Positions 52,098-62,045 of a stretch of 64,000 bases of DNA are shown piece by piece; within the stretch, counting starts at the first letter, position 1; each line of letters starts with the position of its first letter. Source of the DNA: Marixanthomonas sp. SCSIO 43207 (GTDB lineage Bacteria; Bacteroidota; Bacteroidia; Flavobacteriales; Flavobacteriaceae). A program made the position numbers and the translations under genes. The stretch covers positions 1,054,001 to 1,118,000 of the forward strand of contig NZ_CP063203.1 of assembly GCF_019904255.1 (NCBI RefSeq), written 5' to 3'. The notes beneath the pieces were generated by a model. It had not been told where the DNA came from, ran no database searches, and worked only from the letters and a program-made list of their open reading frames with translations.

Positions 52098-52678
52098 TTT
52101 TTTTGAACCTCTTTTTTTATTTCCTTGTGTCTAAAACATGAAGTTACGTGATCGTTTACCATACCGGTAGCTTGCATATGAGCGTATACAACGGTTGAGC
52201 CTACAAACTTGAATCCGCGTTTTTTTAAATCTTTGCTTATAGTATCGCTTAGAGGCGTATTAGCAGGAACATTTTTAAGTGATTTTAATTCATTTTGAAT
52301 AGGTTTTCCATCTACAAAACCCCAAATATACGTACTGAAACTTCCAAATTCTTCTTGCACTTTCATAAAAGACTGTGCATTACTCACTGCAGATTTTACT
52401 TTCAGTTTATTTCTTATAATACCTGTATTGGTAAGTAATGAATCAATTTTATTTTGGTTGTACTGTGCTATCTTTTTGTAATCAAAACCGTCAAAAGCTT
52501 CTCTGAAATTTTCTCGCTTTCGTAAAATGGTGATCCAACTCAATCCCGCTTGAAAAGTTTCTAGTAATAAAAACTCAAAAAGTGTTTGGTCATCATACAC
52601 CGGAACTCCCCATTCTGTATCGTGATATGCAATATATAAAGGATCGTCTCCACACCAAGCGCAACGTTGTTTGGTCAT
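52094..52678 (-). CDS. tag: DNA-3-methyladenine glycosylase I
   Basis: Tag excises 3-methyladenine from alkylated DNA, starting base-excision repair. It has 194 residues with zinc ligands C6 and H19 in the N-terminal RCAWCGDDPLYIAYHD, and His/Cys in HVTSCFRH at the C-terminus. The base-recognition glutamate is E40 in LLETFQAGLSWIT. It is cotranscribed with the TonB-like gene upstream (15-base gap). Confidence 0.96.
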   Translation of the reverse strand: MTKQRCAWCGDDPLYIAYHDTEWGVPVYDDQTLFEFLLLETFQAGLSWITILRKRENFREAFDGFDYKKIAQYNQNKIDSLLTNTGIIRNKLKVKSAVSNAQSFMKVQEEFGSFSTYIWGFVDGKPIQNELKSLKNVPANTPLSDTISKDLKKRGFKFVGSTVVYAHMQATGMVNDHVTSCFRHKEIKKEVQKN

Positions 52679-52693
52679 AATGATAGGTATTAA

Positions 52694-53410
52694 TTAGTAC
52701 TGCCCAGGAAAATTATAAGTAATAGTGCCTAGTTGCTTTTTTTTGCTGGCTTTGGTAGTAAATCGAGCTTGTTTAGCATATTCCAAAGCACTATCAATCA
52801 AACAGCCGTTGGTAGTTGTAGAGGCGCTCTGGCTATAAGTTGTTTTAATAACGTTTCCTAAAGAATCAACAACAATGTTAATTACTACCTTTCCACTGCC
52901 TTCACAGGTATAAACAGGGTTGGGCAATTCAAGATCACTTCGGTTTACTAAACGATAACTTACAGTTGTGTTACGGTTGGCTGCTTTTTTTCCTGATTTT
53001 TCATTAGCTGTTTTTTCTGTGTTTTTAGCTTTCTTTTTTGACGCTTTTTGAGCAGCTCGCATTCCGTTTCCGTTGGTTGATGCGTTTGAACTTTCAATAG
53101 CGGCATCAATTTCATCTAGTTTATTTTGTATTTCTTTAGATGTGTTTATCTCATCACGATTCATTTCAGCAAGTAGCTTTTCAGCTTCATTATATGCGCG
53201 ATTTGTTTCAATTTTAGAGGCTTCAGTTTCAGTTTTTATAATTTCCTCTTGCTTAGGAAGCACCTCTTCAAGTTTTGCATATTCAATATCATAAACGGGT
53301 TCCTTTTCTTTTTTTGCATTGCCAAGTTTAATGCTGTAAAGCAATAAAAAAAGAATCCCAAAAAGAAGGGAGGTTACTAGTAGGGCGCGGTATGAATAAT
53401 TTAGGTTCAT
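52694..53410 (-). CDS. TonB-family energy-transducer-like protein
   Basis: A 238-residue protein with one N-terminal transmembrane helix (about 8-28), a long charged and coiled-coil-prone periplasmic part (35-150) and a C-terminal TonB-like domain (GSGKVVINIVVDSLGNVIKTTY, then ALEYAKQARFTT near 215). The linker lacks the extended proline runs usual in TonB. It may couple the proton motive force to an outer-membrane receptor or be a structural homologue. No ExbB/ExbD genes are nearby. The tag gene follows 15 bases later. Confidence 0.75.
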   Translation of the reverse strand: MNLNYSYRALLVTSLLFGILFLLLYSIKLGNAKKEKEPVYDIEYAKLEEVLPKQEEIIKTETEASKIETNRAYNEAEKLLAEMNRDEINTSKEIQNKLDEIDAAIESSNASTNGNGMRAAQKASKKKAKNTEKTANEKSGKKAANRNTTVSYRLVNRSDLELPNPVYTCEGSGKVVINIVVDSLGNVIKTTYSQSASTTTNGCLIDSALEYAKQARFTTKASKKKQLGTITYNFPGQY

Positions 53411-53467
53411 TACTTCGGTGAAAAATTAAGCAAAATAATGGAAATCAAGCAGGTAATTAATAGATAA

Positions 53468-54166
53468 TTAAGATTGTGTAGCTTGTAAGTTTTTCTCAAA
53501 ATCTTCTATTGTAATTGCATTTTCTACTGAAAAATCACCAATTTTAGTACGTTTTAACGCAGAAAGATGTGCGCCATTTTTTAACGCTTTTCCAAAATCA
53601 TGAGCGAGAGAACGAATGTAGGTTCCTTTACTGCACGCAACTCTGAAATCTACTTCAGGAAGTTCAATTCGGGTAATTTCAAAGGCTGAAATATGTACTG
53701 TTCGTGATGGGATTTCAACTTTTTCACCTGCCCTAGCATATTCATATAAGCGTTTTCCTTCTTTTTTTAAAGCCGAAAAAACAGGTGGTTGCTGTTGAAT
53801 ATCTCCTATAAACTGGTTTGTAGCTTCATAGATATTTTCTGAAGTAATTTCAGTTATATCAAAACGGTGATCTATTTCGGTTTCTAGATCATAACTTGGA
53901 GTTGTTGCACCAAGTGTAAAGGTGCCGGTGTACTCTTTTTCTTGAGCTTGAAGGGTTTCTATTTTTTTTGTAAACTTCCCTGTACAGAGAATTAACAAGC
54001 CGGTTGCCAAGGGGTCTAGTGTGCCGGCATGACCTACTTTTATTTTTTTAATTCCAAACTGCTTTTTGATAAGCCAACGTATTTTATTTACCACCTGAAA
54101 AGAGGTCCAATTAAGTGGTTTGTCAATTAAAAGTACTTGTCCGTTTTTAAAATCTTGTTCAGTCAT
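53468..54166 (-). CDS. truB: tRNA pseudouridine-55 synthase
   Basis: TruB isomerises U55 in the T-loop of tRNA. It has 232 residues. IDKPLNWTSFQVVNKIRW and the catalytic Asp in VGHAGTLDPLATG are conserved. GKRLYEYARAGE is also diagnostic. Its start directly follows the uppP stop on the minus strand, in the Bacteroidota order ftsX-DUF3098-uppP-truB. Confidence 0.97.
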   Translation of the reverse strand: MTEQDFKNGQVLLIDKPLNWTSFQVVNKIRWLIKKQFGIKKIKVGHAGTLDPLATGLLILCTGKFTKKIETLQAQEKEYTGTFTLGATTPSYDLETEIDHRFDITEITSENIYEATNQFIGDIQQQPPVFSALKKEGKRLYEYARAGEKVEIPSRTVHISAFEITRIELPEVDFRVACSKGTYIRSLAHDFGKALKNGAHLSALKRTKIGDFSVENAITIEDFEKNLQATQS

Positions 54167-54958
54167 TTATATAAAACTTACACTAATGGCTATTAACCCA
54201 ACAATTATACAATACACAGAAAAATAACGAAGTTTACTTTTCTTTACCAATGAAATCATCCAAGTACAAGCAATAAGCCCACAAATAAATGCTGAAATAA
54301 ACCCTAAGCCTAAGGTTGATAAATTGGTGCTTTCGGCAGAAAGATCTCCACTCAATATATCTTTGGCAATTTTTCCAAATATTAAAGGTACAACCATTAA
54401 AAAAGAGAAACGAGCTGCTTTGCTTTTGTCATTTCCTAATAAAACTGAAGTTGAAATTGTAGCACCACTTCTAGAAATACCCGGAAGCATAGCAATTGCT
54501 TGAGAAACGCCTATTATTAATGAATCTTTAAAAGAAACTGGTTTGCCTGTGTTTTTGGCTTTATCTGCCAACCAAAGTAAAATAGCTGTGACAATAAGCA
54601 TAGCTCCTACAAAAGCAACACTACCACCAAAAAAAGATTCTAGTTGCTCTTCAAAAAGTAACCCAATAAGTACTGCAGGAACCATAGAAACTCCAATTTT
54701 AAAAACAAACTGTGTTTCTTCATTCCATTGAAACTTCATCAAAGCTCTAATAATGTCAACAATATCTTTTCTGAAAACAACAATAGTACTTAGTGCTGTA
54801 GCAAAGTGAAGCACTACGGTAAATAAAAGGCTTTCTTCAGCAACCATGGTATCTCCTAGAATGGCTTTACCTAGTTCAAGGTGACCACTAGAAGAAACAG
54901 GTAAAAACTCAGTAAACCCTTGGATAATACCCAAGAGAATGGCGTCCCAACTGTTCAT
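54167..54958 (-). CDS. uppP: Undecaprenyl-diphosphate phosphatase
   Basis: UppP (BacA) dephosphorylates undecaprenyl diphosphate to recycle the lipid carrier of cell-wall synthesis. It is a 263-residue membrane protein. GIIQGFTEFLPVSSSGHL holds the catalytic Glu and Ser/His of motif one, and PGISRSGATIS is the second motif. It directly adjoins truB (stop and start are contiguous) and is 3 bases from the DUF3098 gene. Confidence 0.97.
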   Translation of the reverse strand: MNSWDAILLGIIQGFTEFLPVSSSGHLELGKAILGDTMVAEESLLFTVVLHFATALSTIVVFRKDIVDIIRALMKFQWNEETQFVFKIGVSMVPAVLIGLLFEEQLESFFGGSVAFVGAMLIVTAILLWLADKAKNTGKPVSFKDSLIIGVSQAIAMLPGISRSGATISTSVLLGNDKSKAARFSFLMVVPLIFGKIAKDILSGDLSAESTNLSTLGLGFISAFICGLIACTWMISLVKKSKLRYFSVYCIIVGLIAISVSFI

Positions 54959-54961
54959 TGA

Positions 54962-55222
54962 TTATTTTTTCTTGTGAGGATTTAATAAAATGGCATATAC
55001 TTCTATACCAAAACCAATAAGGATTAATGCCGGTGCCAAACGAATACGTCGCCAGCTGTAAATTTCAGGGTTAAATACATTTGGGTCTTCACTTCCGCCG
55101 CCGGCCATTAGTATAAAACCTAGTGCAATAAAAGCAACCCCAATTAACATAAATTGATAATTTTTACGCTCAAATATAAAATATCGTTTTTGGGCTTCTT
55201 CTCTTCTCTTTTGTTCTCCCAT
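54962..55222 (-). CDS. DUF3098 membrane protein
   Basis: A small protein of 86 residues with two predicted helices, matching DUF3098 (YFIFERKNYQFMLIGVAFIALGFILMAG and the conserved RIRLAPALILIGFGIEVYAI). It lies between ftsX and uppP as in many Bacteroidota, which suggests an envelope or division role. Function unknown. Confidence 0.88.
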   Translation of the reverse strand: MGEQKRREEAQKRYFIFERKNYQFMLIGVAFIALGFILMAGGGSEDPNVFNPEIYSWRRIRLAPALILIGFGIEVYAILLNPHKKK

Positions 55223-55264
55223 AGCATTTATTTGTTTCCTAGATTGGGCTTCAAAGGTACGGTT

Positions 55265-56143
55265 TTAATAATATAATTCATCTGTGCGTAAGTTTAAGAA
55301 TCGTTGTGTGGCAAAAAAGGTACTTAGCCAACTAATAAAAACGCCTATTAAAAAAACTCCTACAAATAACCCGATTAATAAGACTCTGTCTTCAAGAAGC
55401 TGTAGTTCCGGAAAACTTTTGTTGAGGTAATATAAAACCAAGCCCATGCCTATTAAAGCTAATACGGCGCCAATCATTCCCAGACGAACACTTTTCCAAA
55501 TAAAAGGGCGTCTTATAAAACGCTTGGTAGCACCTACCATTTGCATAGTTTTAATAGTAAATCGTTTTGCATAGACAGAAAGTCTGATGGAGCTGTTAAT
55601 AAGCAATACAGCAATAAATAGGAAAATACCGCTTACCACCAATACCCAAAAACTAATTTTTTTTACGTTATCATTTAATAACGCAATAAGCGGTTTATCA
55701 TATACCACTTCGTCAATAAAATCTTTTGTCATTAACTCATCTGTAATTTCTTCCAGTTGTGAAGGTGAAACATAATCTGCCAATAAATACACATCAATGC
55801 TGTTTTGCAGCGGGTTATAGCCTAAAAAGTCCATAAAATTTTCTCCTATGGCAGCGCTGTGTTCTTCGGCTGCTTGCTCTTTGCTTATATATTCTGCACT
55901 TTTTGTGTATTCGGCTAAGGCCAATGTTTGTTTTAACTGGGTAATTTCAACTTCTTTTGCCGTATCTTTCATGTAGACCGTCAATGCAATCTGCTCCTTA
56001 AAGTGGTCTGCTACTTTTTTGGTGTTAAGCACCAATAACCCTAATAACCCCAGTAAAAATAACACAAGCGAAATGCTTATAACTACTGAAAAGTAAGATG
56101 AAATCAACCTGCGTTTTTGATATTTTTCAAAAGATGAAGCCAT
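55265..56143 (-). CDS. ftsX: Cell division protein FtsX
   Basis: FtsX is the membrane part of the FtsEX complex that activates peptidoglycan hydrolases at the septum. It has 292 residues with an N-terminal helix (about 20-42), a large extracytoplasmic domain (45-165), then three helices (near 170, 220 and 265). ALTVYMKDTAKEVEI and VGATKRFIRRPFIWKS (near 203-218) are typical. ftsE is not next to it. It is the first gene of the four-gene minus operon. Confidence 0.95.
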   Translation of the reverse strand: MASSFEKYQKRRLISSYFSVVISISLVLFLLGLLGLLVLNTKKVADHFKEQIALTVYMKDTAKEVEITQLKQTLALAEYTKSAEYISKEQAAEEHSAAIGENFMDFLGYNPLQNSIDVYLLADYVSPSQLEEITDELMTKDFIDEVVYDKPLIALLNDNVKKISFWVLVVSGIFLFIAVLLINSSIRLSVYAKRFTIKTMQMVGATKRFIRRPFIWKSVRLGMIGAVLALIGMGLVLYYLNKSFPELQLLEDRVLLIGLFVGVFLIGVFISWLSTFFATQRFLNLRTDELYY

Positions 56144-56214
56144 ATAATTTGTTGAATTTAATACTGTAAAAATACAAGGAATTTTAAAGCTATGACTAAC
56201 TAACGTTTAAACTT

Positions 56215-56243
56215 TTGTCTTTCGTACAATAGCCGTAAATTTG
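56215..56243 (+). promoter_or_regulatory. Promoter of leuS
   Basis: TTG at 56215-56217 and TAAATTTG (exact TAnnTTTG) at 56236-56243 are separated by 18 bases, near the optimum for the Bacteroidota primary sigma factor. The start codon follows 23 bases later. This is the best promoter in the window. Confidence 0.75.
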
Positions 56244-56266
56244 CCACCTATTTTCAAACGGTAGCG

Positions 56267-59200
56267 ATGAGCAAATACAATTTTAATAACATTGAAAAAA
56301 AGTGGCAACAGTATTGGGCCCAAAATAAAACCTTTCAAGCTGAAAATAACAGCGAAAAACCAAAATATTATGTGCTAGATATGTTTCCGTATCCTTCTGG
56401 AGCCGGATTGCACGTGGGTCACCCTTTAGGATATATTGCTAGTGATATTTATGCACGCTACAAGCGTCACAAAGGTTTTAATGTTCTACATCCGCAGGGG
56501 TATGATAGCTTTGGTCTACCGGCAGAACAATATGCCATTCAAACCGGGCAACACCCCAAAAAGACAACCAAAGAAAATATTGCTCGCTACCGTGAACAAC
56601 TTGATAGAATAGGATTTTCATTTGATTGGAGCCGTGAAGTAAGAACTTCAAATCCTGAATATTACAAATGGACGCAATGGATTTTCATGCAACTTTTTAA
56701 TAGTTGGTATGATTGTGATGCAGATAAAGCAAAGCCTATTTCAGAATTAGAAAATATTTTTACTTCTGAAGGAAATTCAAACATTAATGCTGCTTGTGAT
56801 AGTGATGTAACACTTTTTTCTTCAGAAGAGTGGAATGCATTTTCTTCAGAAAAACAGCAAAAAATTTTATTACAATATAGATTAACCTATCTAGCCGAAA
56901 CTGAAGTAAACTGGTGTCCGCAACTTGGAACGGTGTTAGCCAATGATGAAATTGTCAATGGCGTTTCTGAGCGTGGTGGTTATCCGGTAGTTCGGAAAAA
57001 AATGAAACAATGGAGTATGCGCATCACCGCGTATGCACAACGCTTGTTAGATGGATTGAATGACATCGATTGGCCACAGCCACTTAAAGACTCGCAAACC
57101 AATTGGATTGGTAGAAGTGAAGGAGCTAGTGTTACGTTTAATGTAAAAGATTACGATGAGGTTATAGAAGTTTTCACCACACGTCCCGACACTATTTTTG
57201 GTGTAAGTTTTATGACGTTGGCGCCAGAGCATGAGTTGGTGTCAAAAATCACAACCGAAGCTCAAAAAGCCGAAGTAGAAGCCTACATTGAAGCGACTGC
57301 CAAACGTAGCGAACGTGAACGTATGGCCGACGTAAAAACCATCTCAGGTGTGTTTACCGGAGCCTATGCCGAGCATCCGTTTAGCGGAGAATCAATCCCT
57401 ATTTGGATTGGTGATTACGTTTTAGCCGGTTACGGAACCGGTGCTGTGATGAGCGTGCCTTGTGGTGATCAACGCGATTATGATTTTGCTAGGCATTTTG
57501 ATATTCCTATCCCAAATATTTTTGAAGGTATTGATATTTCAGAAGGAGCTTTTACAGATAAAGATAAGACTGTTATTGCCAACAGTGATTTCTTAAACGG
57601 TTTACAATACAAAGCCGCGACCAATAAAGTTATTGAAGCGCTTGAGCAAAAAGATGCCGGAAAAGGAAAAATAAATTACAAGTTACGTGATGCGGTTTTT
57701 AGCCGTCAGCGCTATTGGGGTGAACCATTCCCGGTGTACTATAAAAACGGATTGCCACAATTGATAGACGAAAAATACTTACCATTGACCTTACCCGAGG
57801 TTTCCGCTTATTTACCTACCGAAGACGGCGAACCACCATTGGGCCGTGCCGATGTTTGGGCGTGGGATACACATAAAAATGAAGTAGTTGCCAATGATAA
57901 TGTGGATAATGAAACCGTTTTTCCGTTAGAATTAAACACCATGCCGGGTTGGGCAGGGAGTAGTTGTTATATGTTCCGGTATATGGACCCGCATAATGAA
58001 GAGGCTTTGACTAGCCAAGAGGCGATGGATTATTGGCAGAATGTAGATTTATATGTTGGCGGAAGCGAACACGCCACTGGTCACTTATTATACAGTCGTT
58101 TTTGGGTGAAATTTTTATACGATCGCGGCGTTTTAACGGTAGAAGAACCGTTTAAAAAGCTCATCAACCAAGGGATGATTTTGGGGGAGAGTGCTTTTGT
58201 TTCGAGGTTTTCGAAAAAAGTATCATTTGCTGAAAGAGATAAAATTTCAGAATCTATTCCTAAATCTGGATCAGATGCGAAAAGTTGGTTTAATAGTATA
58301 AAAAATTCTATTGAAAAAATTATTGAGTTTGATAAACCCATTTTGCTAAGTCAATCTTATTCTCTTGATTTCAAAAATATTGAATGGTTAAAACCTTATC
58401 TAAAGGAGGATGACTATAAGTATTTAAATAAAGAAAAATATGTTGCATATTATTCTGTAGATAATGTCCCTGCTCACGTAGATGATGTTAACATTTCGAA
58501 CGAACTAGACTTAGAGGCTTTCAAAGATTTTAGACCAGAATTTAAAGATGCTGAGTTTATTACCGAAGAAGACGGAACGTTTAAAGTCTCTCGCGAGGTC
58601 GAAAAAATGTCCAAATCTAAATACAACGTAGTCAATCCTGATGATATTTGTAATGATTACGGTGCTGATACCTTACGGATGTACGAAATGTTTTTAGGTC
58701 CAATAGAGCAAGCCAAGCCGTGGAATACTGCCGGAATCACCGGTGTACACAATTTTCTTAAAAAACTTTGGAAATTGTATCACACAGGAGCCGAAGGTGG
58801 TTTTAAAGTTACCGAAGAGGCTGCTTCAAAAGACAGTTTAAAAACGCTTCATAAAACCATCAAAAAAGTAGGGGAAGACATAGAAAACTTCAGTTTTAAC
58901 ACTTCGGTTTCTACATTTATGATTGCAGTAAATGAATTAACGAGCCAAAAGTGCACAAGTAGAGAGGTTTTAGAGCCTTTAGCGATATTGATTTCTCCGT
59001 ATGCACCGCATATTTCAGAAGAACTGTGGAGCTTGTTAGGGCATTCAGAAAGTATTGCAACTGCGCCATTTCCAATTTTTGATGAAAAACATTTGGTAGA
59101 AAGTAGTAAAGAATATCCTATTTCGTTCAACGGAAAAATGCGCTTTACACTAGAGCTGCCATTAGATATGAGTAAAGACGAAATAGAATCTGCCGTAATG

Positions 59201-59290
59201 GCACACGAGAAAACTGCCCATTATCTGGATGGGCGTACACCTAAAAAGGTGATTGTGGTGCCAGGTAAAATTGTAAATATTGTTGGCTAA
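56267..59290 (+). CDS. leuS: Leucine-tRNA ligase, with an enlarged insertion
   Basis: LeuRS charges tRNA-Leu and edits misactivated amino acids. At 1007 residues it is longer than usual for Bacteroidota (about 920-950). The class I motif HVGH is at 49-52 and KMSKS at 780-784. The editing domain follows the catalytic core ([13 protein letters not shown] near 310), and the anticodon-binding region ends the protein. Residues roughly 641-735, just after the LINQGMILG segment and before the rest of the catalytic core, hold a long AT-rich insertion ([12 protein letters not shown] onward) that seems unlike the shorter loop in relatives. Frame and motifs on both sides are intact. Confidence 0.95.
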   Translation: MSKYNFNNIEKKWQQYWAQNKTFQAENNSEKPKYYVLDMFPYPSGAGLHVGHPLGYIASDIYARYKRHKGFNVLHPQGYDSFGLPAEQYAIQTGQHPKKTTKENIARYREQLDRIGFSFDWSREVRTSNPEYYKWTQWIFMQLFNSWYDCDADKAKPISELENIFTSEGNSNINAACDSDVTLFSSEEWNAFSSEKQQKILLQYRLTYLAETEVNWCPQLGTVLANDEIVNGVSERGGYPVVRKKMKQWSMRITAYAQRLLDGLNDIDWPQPLKDSQTNWIGRSEGASVTFNVKDYDEVIEVFTTRPDTIFGVSFMTLAPEHELVSKITTEAQKAEVEAYIEATAKRSERERMADVKTISGVFTGAYAEHPFSGESIPIWIGDYVLAGYGTGAVMSVPCGDQRDYDFARHFDIPIPNIFEGIDISEGAFTDKDKTVIANSDFLNGLQYKAATNKVIEALEQKDAGKGKINYKLRDAVFSRQRYWGEPFPVYYKNGLPQLIDEKYLPLTLPEVSAYLPTEDGEPPLGRADVWAWDTHKNEVVANDNVDNETVFPLELNTMPGWAGSSCYMFRYMDPHNEEALTSQEAMDYWQNVDLYVGGSEHATGHLLYSRFWVKFLYDRGVLTVEEPFKKLINQGMILGESAFVSRFSKKVSFAERDKISESIPKSGSDAKSWFNSIKNSIEKIIEFDKPILLSQSYSLDFKNIEWLKPYLKEDDYKYLNKEKYVAYYSVDNVPAHVDDVNISNELDLEAFKDFRPEFKDAEFITEEDGTFKVSREVEKMSKSKYNVVNPDDICNDYGADTLRMYEMFLGPIEQAKPWNTAGITGVHNFLKKLWKLYHTGAEGGFKVTEEAASKDSLKTLHKTIKKVGEDIENFSFNTSVSTFMIAVNELTSQKCTSREVLEPLAILISPYAPHISEELWSLLGHSESIATAPFPIFDEKHLVESSKEYPISFNGKMRFTLELPLDMSKDEIESAVMAHEKTAHYLDGRTPKKVIVVPGKIVNIVG

Positions 59291-59337
59291 TAAATTTGCA
59301 CAGTATTTGCTATATTTATTTTAAAATTGCTATAACT

Positions 59338-59355
59338 GTTTTGAAGGTTCAAAAC
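59338..59355. repeat. Palindrome in the leader of the zinc peptidase gene
   Basis: GTTTTGAA-GG-TTCAAAAC, a perfect inverted repeat with 8-base arms, begins 48 bases after the leuS stop and ends 17 bases before the peptidase start. It has no T run and is not a good terminator, so it may be an operator or an RNA hairpin. Confidence 0.5.
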
Positions 59356-59372
59356 AATAAAGTATTAAAAAC

Positions 59373-60071
59373 ATGATAGGATATTATATAATTGCAGGAA
59401 TTATCTTTTTGGTGAGTATGTATGTGAGCAACAAACTGAAAAGTAAGTTTAAAAAGTATTCACAAATACATTTACAAAACGGGATGAGCGGTAAGGAAAT
59501 TGCCGAAAAAATGCTCGCCGATAATGGTATAACAGATGTTCAGGTAATCTCAACACCCGGACAATTAACAGACCATTATCACCCGGGAAAGAAAACCGTT
59601 AACTTGAGTGAACCGGTTTATATGCAACGTAATGCTGCAGCTGCAGCCGTTGCAGCTCACGAATGTGGTCACGCTATTCAACACGCCAGAGCGTACAGTT
59701 GGTTAAAATTTAGATCTGCTATTGTACCAGCAGTAAGTGTTGCCAGTAAGTTGTCAAACTTTGTGATTATGGCAGGTTTGGTATTAACTTTTGCTACTTC
59801 CATGACAGGTTTAGGAAACACGCTTTTCTTGGTAGGGATCATTTTATTTGCCACAACTACAGCTTTTGCATTTATTACATTACCGGTAGAGTTTGATGCG
59901 AGTAAGCGTGCTTTGGCGTGGTTAGAAAATGAAAATATGCTTACGCAACAAGAACACGATGGTGCTAAAGATGCTTTAAAATGGGCAGCTAGAACGTATG
60001 TAGTTGCTGCTTTAGGTTCTTTGGCTACGTTGTTATACTTTATAAGTATGTTTTTAGGCGGAAGAGATTAA
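59373..60071 (+). CDS. YugP-type neutral zinc metallopeptidase (membrane)
   Basis: A 232-residue membrane protein of the YugP (DUF2268/Zn-peptidase-2) family. It has transmembrane segments about 2-20, 120-145 and 145-165 plus a C-terminal helix. The zinc site is HECGH near 92 in AAVAAHECGHAIQHA, with a third ligand expected in the FDASKRAL region. Catalytic activity is untested for most members. It starts 83 bases after leuS and ends at a bidirectional terminator. Confidence 0.88.
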   Translation: MIGYYIIAGIIFLVSMYVSNKLKSKFKKYSQIHLQNGMSGKEIAEKMLADNGITDVQVISTPGQLTDHYHPGKKTVNLSEPVYMQRNAAAAAVAAHECGHAIQHARAYSWLKFRSAIVPAVSVASKLSNFVIMAGLVLTFATSMTGLGNTLFLVGIILFATTTAFAFITLPVEFDASKRALAWLENENMLTQQEHDGAKDALKWAARTYVVAALGSLATLLYFISMFLGGRD

Positions 60072-60094
60072 TTTTTTAAAAAATAGAATAATAA

Positions 60095-60125
60095 AAAAGC
60101 CCGATGTAAAAACATCGGGCTTTTT
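60095..60125. terminator. Bidirectional terminator
   Basis: AAAAGCCCGATGT pairs with ACATCGGGCTTTT around a 4-base A loop, between the convergent peptidase and saccharopine dehydrogenase-like genes. Confidence 0.93.
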
Positions 60126-60130
60126 GTTGT

Positions 60131-61504
60131 TTAATAACCTTGAACATTGTCGGGATTGTATCCTAAATATTCAGTAAAGTTTTCTTTGAAAGTAATACCG
60201 TGTTTTGTTAATTCTTCTAGAATAGGTTCGTACACTTCTTTACTAATAGGTCGCTGTACACCTGGCGTGGTGATTTCTTTGTTCAAAATTTTAATAGCAG
60301 CCATGGCTACTGGAAGTCCAACGGTTTTGGCCATAGCAGTATGTGTTTGGTCTTCGCCTGTTAATACCATATGACTATCAATTTGTTTCTTTTCGCCATT
60401 TAGTTCATACCCAAACTTGTGATACATAATAATCATGTCTTTATCTTCAGGTTGTAGTGTCCATTTGTCTTCTAGTATTTTCTGAAGCGCTTGTGCCGGT
60501 GTTGCATTTTTAATTCCTATTTTCTTATTTGGGTTAAAAATGTCAAGTTCTTCCAGTTTTCCCCACATTAAATCATCTTGATCAATTTTTAGGTTGTGTC
60601 TTAGTTTTAACTCTACAGAATCTGTTGGTGAATACGGTAAAAATAAATTTACAAAATCGCGGTAGGATAGATTTTCTGAATCTGGAATGGTATAACCGTC
60701 ATCTGTCATTCCTAATTGCACAAACATATTCCAGGCTTTACTGAAACCAACACGTCTAATGGTTCCGCGGTACAGTGTTAGTACGTCTTCCAGTCCATAA
60801 ACGCTTCTATATTTGAGTGAATTACGATTAGCAAGGCCTTCAAAACGACCGTGACCTTCTATATTTAAAAATTCTGTTCTTCTAAACAAACGGTGATAAG
60901 GAATGTATTTATAGGTGCCTTCTTGTATAAATTCGGCAGCACCACCTTGTCCGGCAATCACTACATTTCTTGGGTTCCACGTAAACTTATAATGCCAAAG
61001 GTTGTCATCACTTTCTGGAGCTACTAATCCGCCGGTAAATGATTCAAACAATAACATTTTTCCACCGTTATCACGAATGCGGTCAATTACTTGCATGGCA
61101 CTCATGTGGTCAATCCCGGGATCGAGCCCAATTTCGTTCATGAAAACCAACTCCTTTTTTTCTACATCGCTATTTAATGCCTGCATCTCATCACTTACGT
61201 AGGATGCTGTTACCATATGTTTATCAAACTCTAGGCAATCTTTTGCTACTTCAATATGAAAACGGGCAGGCAGCATAGAGATAACCAAATCTGCTTCTTT
61301 TACAGTTTTTCTTCGTTCTTCTTCGTTAAAAATATCCAATTTTATAGCGGTTGCGTTTGGGTGATCACCCGCTAGTTTTTGAGCATTTTCCAAAGAAAGA
61401 TCTCCTATGGTAAGCGCTAGTTTTTCAGTTTCAGATTTATCTAATAAATATTTAATTAAACTCGTTGCAGATCGGCCGGCGCCGATAATTAAAATGTTTC
61501 GCAT
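60131..61504 (-). CDS. Saccharopine dehydrogenase family protein
   Basis: A 457-residue NAD(P)-dependent oxidoreductase. The Rossmann motif IGAGRSATSLIKYL is at 6-19 and a second typical segment FMNEIGLDPGIDHMSAM is near 120. The family includes lysine-degrading saccharopine reductase-like and other enzymes. The EIGLDPGIDHM pattern and C-terminal domain (about 130-400) fit saccharopine reductases, but the substrate is not certain. It is a single gene divergent from the DUF423 gene. Confidence 0.88.
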   Translation of the reverse strand: MRNILIIGAGRSATSLIKYLLDKSETEKLALTIGDLSLENAQKLAGDHPNATAIKLDIFNEEERRKTVKEADLVISMLPARFHIEVAKDCLEFDKHMVTASYVSDEMQALNSDVEKKELVFMNEIGLDPGIDHMSAMQVIDRIRDNGGKMLLFESFTGGLVAPESDDNLWHYKFTWNPRNVVIAGQGGAAEFIQEGTYKYIPYHRLFRRTEFLNIEGHGRFEGLANRNSLKYRSVYGLEDVLTLYRGTIRRVGFSKAWNMFVQLGMTDDGYTIPDSENLSYRDFVNLFLPYSPTDSVELKLRHNLKIDQDDLMWGKLEELDIFNPNKKIGIKNATPAQALQKILEDKWTLQPEDKDMIIMYHKFGYELNGEKKQIDSHMVLTGEDQTHTAMAKTVGLPVAMAAIKILNKEITTPGVQRPISKEVYEPILEELTKHGITFKENFTEYLGYNPDNVQGY

Positions 61505-61574
61505 CGGTAGGTTTTTTCGTAATTTTGAAATTAATTTTTCAGATAAACGAAATTACTAAAATCCATTTGGACTC

Positions 61575-61967
61575 ATGCGCGATTACAATAAAAATATAGT
61601 GGTTACGGCTTCAGTTTTAACAGCAATTACTATTGCAATTGGAGCTTTTGGTGCTCATGGATTAAAACAATTGGTTGATGCCGAAGCTGTTGCTACTTTT
61701 GAAACAGGTGTGCGGTATCAAATGTATCATTGTCTGGCACTATTGATCATAGGTTTTGCAAGGCCAATCCCTCAAACTACTCAAAAGTGGGTGTTTCGGT
61801 TTTTTATTTTTGGGATTGTTTTCTTCTCAGGTTCAATTTACCTATTGGCTTTAAAACAAATTATTCCTTTCTCCGTTTCATTTTTAGGGCCTATTACGCC
61901 TATAGGAGGATTGTTGTTTATAGTAGGTTGGTTACGACTGGGGTATGGTCTCTTTTCGTTAAAGTAA
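61575..61967 (+). CDS. DUF423 membrane protein
   Basis: A small membrane protein of 130 residues with four predicted helices. The conserved AIGAFGAHGLK motif (20-30) and GVRYQMYHCLALLIIG near 45 are diagnostic for DUF423. Function unknown. A -7-like TAATTTTG at 61520 (exact TAnnTTTG) lies 47 bases before its start. Confidence 0.9.
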   Translation: MRDYNKNIVVTASVLTAITIAIGAFGAHGLKQLVDAEAVATFETGVRYQMYHCLALLIIGFARPIPQTTQKWVFRFFIFGIVFFSGSIYLLALKQIIPFSVSFLGPITPIGGLLFIVGWLRLGYGLFSLK

Positions 61968-62011
61968 TTACAATTCCTTCATTAAAATCCTGCTATCTAT
62001 TTCAGAATTAT

Positions 62012-62019
62012 TATTTTTG
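62012..62019 (+). promoter_or_regulatory. -7 promoter element of pckA
   Basis: TATTTTTG, exact TAnnTTTG, ends 26 bases before the pckA start codon at 62046. No -33 TTG at standard spacing was found. Confidence 0.45.
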
Positions 62020-62045
62020 TAACCCACAACAATTTAAAATAAGTG

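Noticed and set aside
58190-58470. Insertion in leuS as an intein or mobile element
   Set aside because: No intein splicing motifs, no homing endonuclease residues and no flanking repeats were seen; the reading frame continues as one protein.
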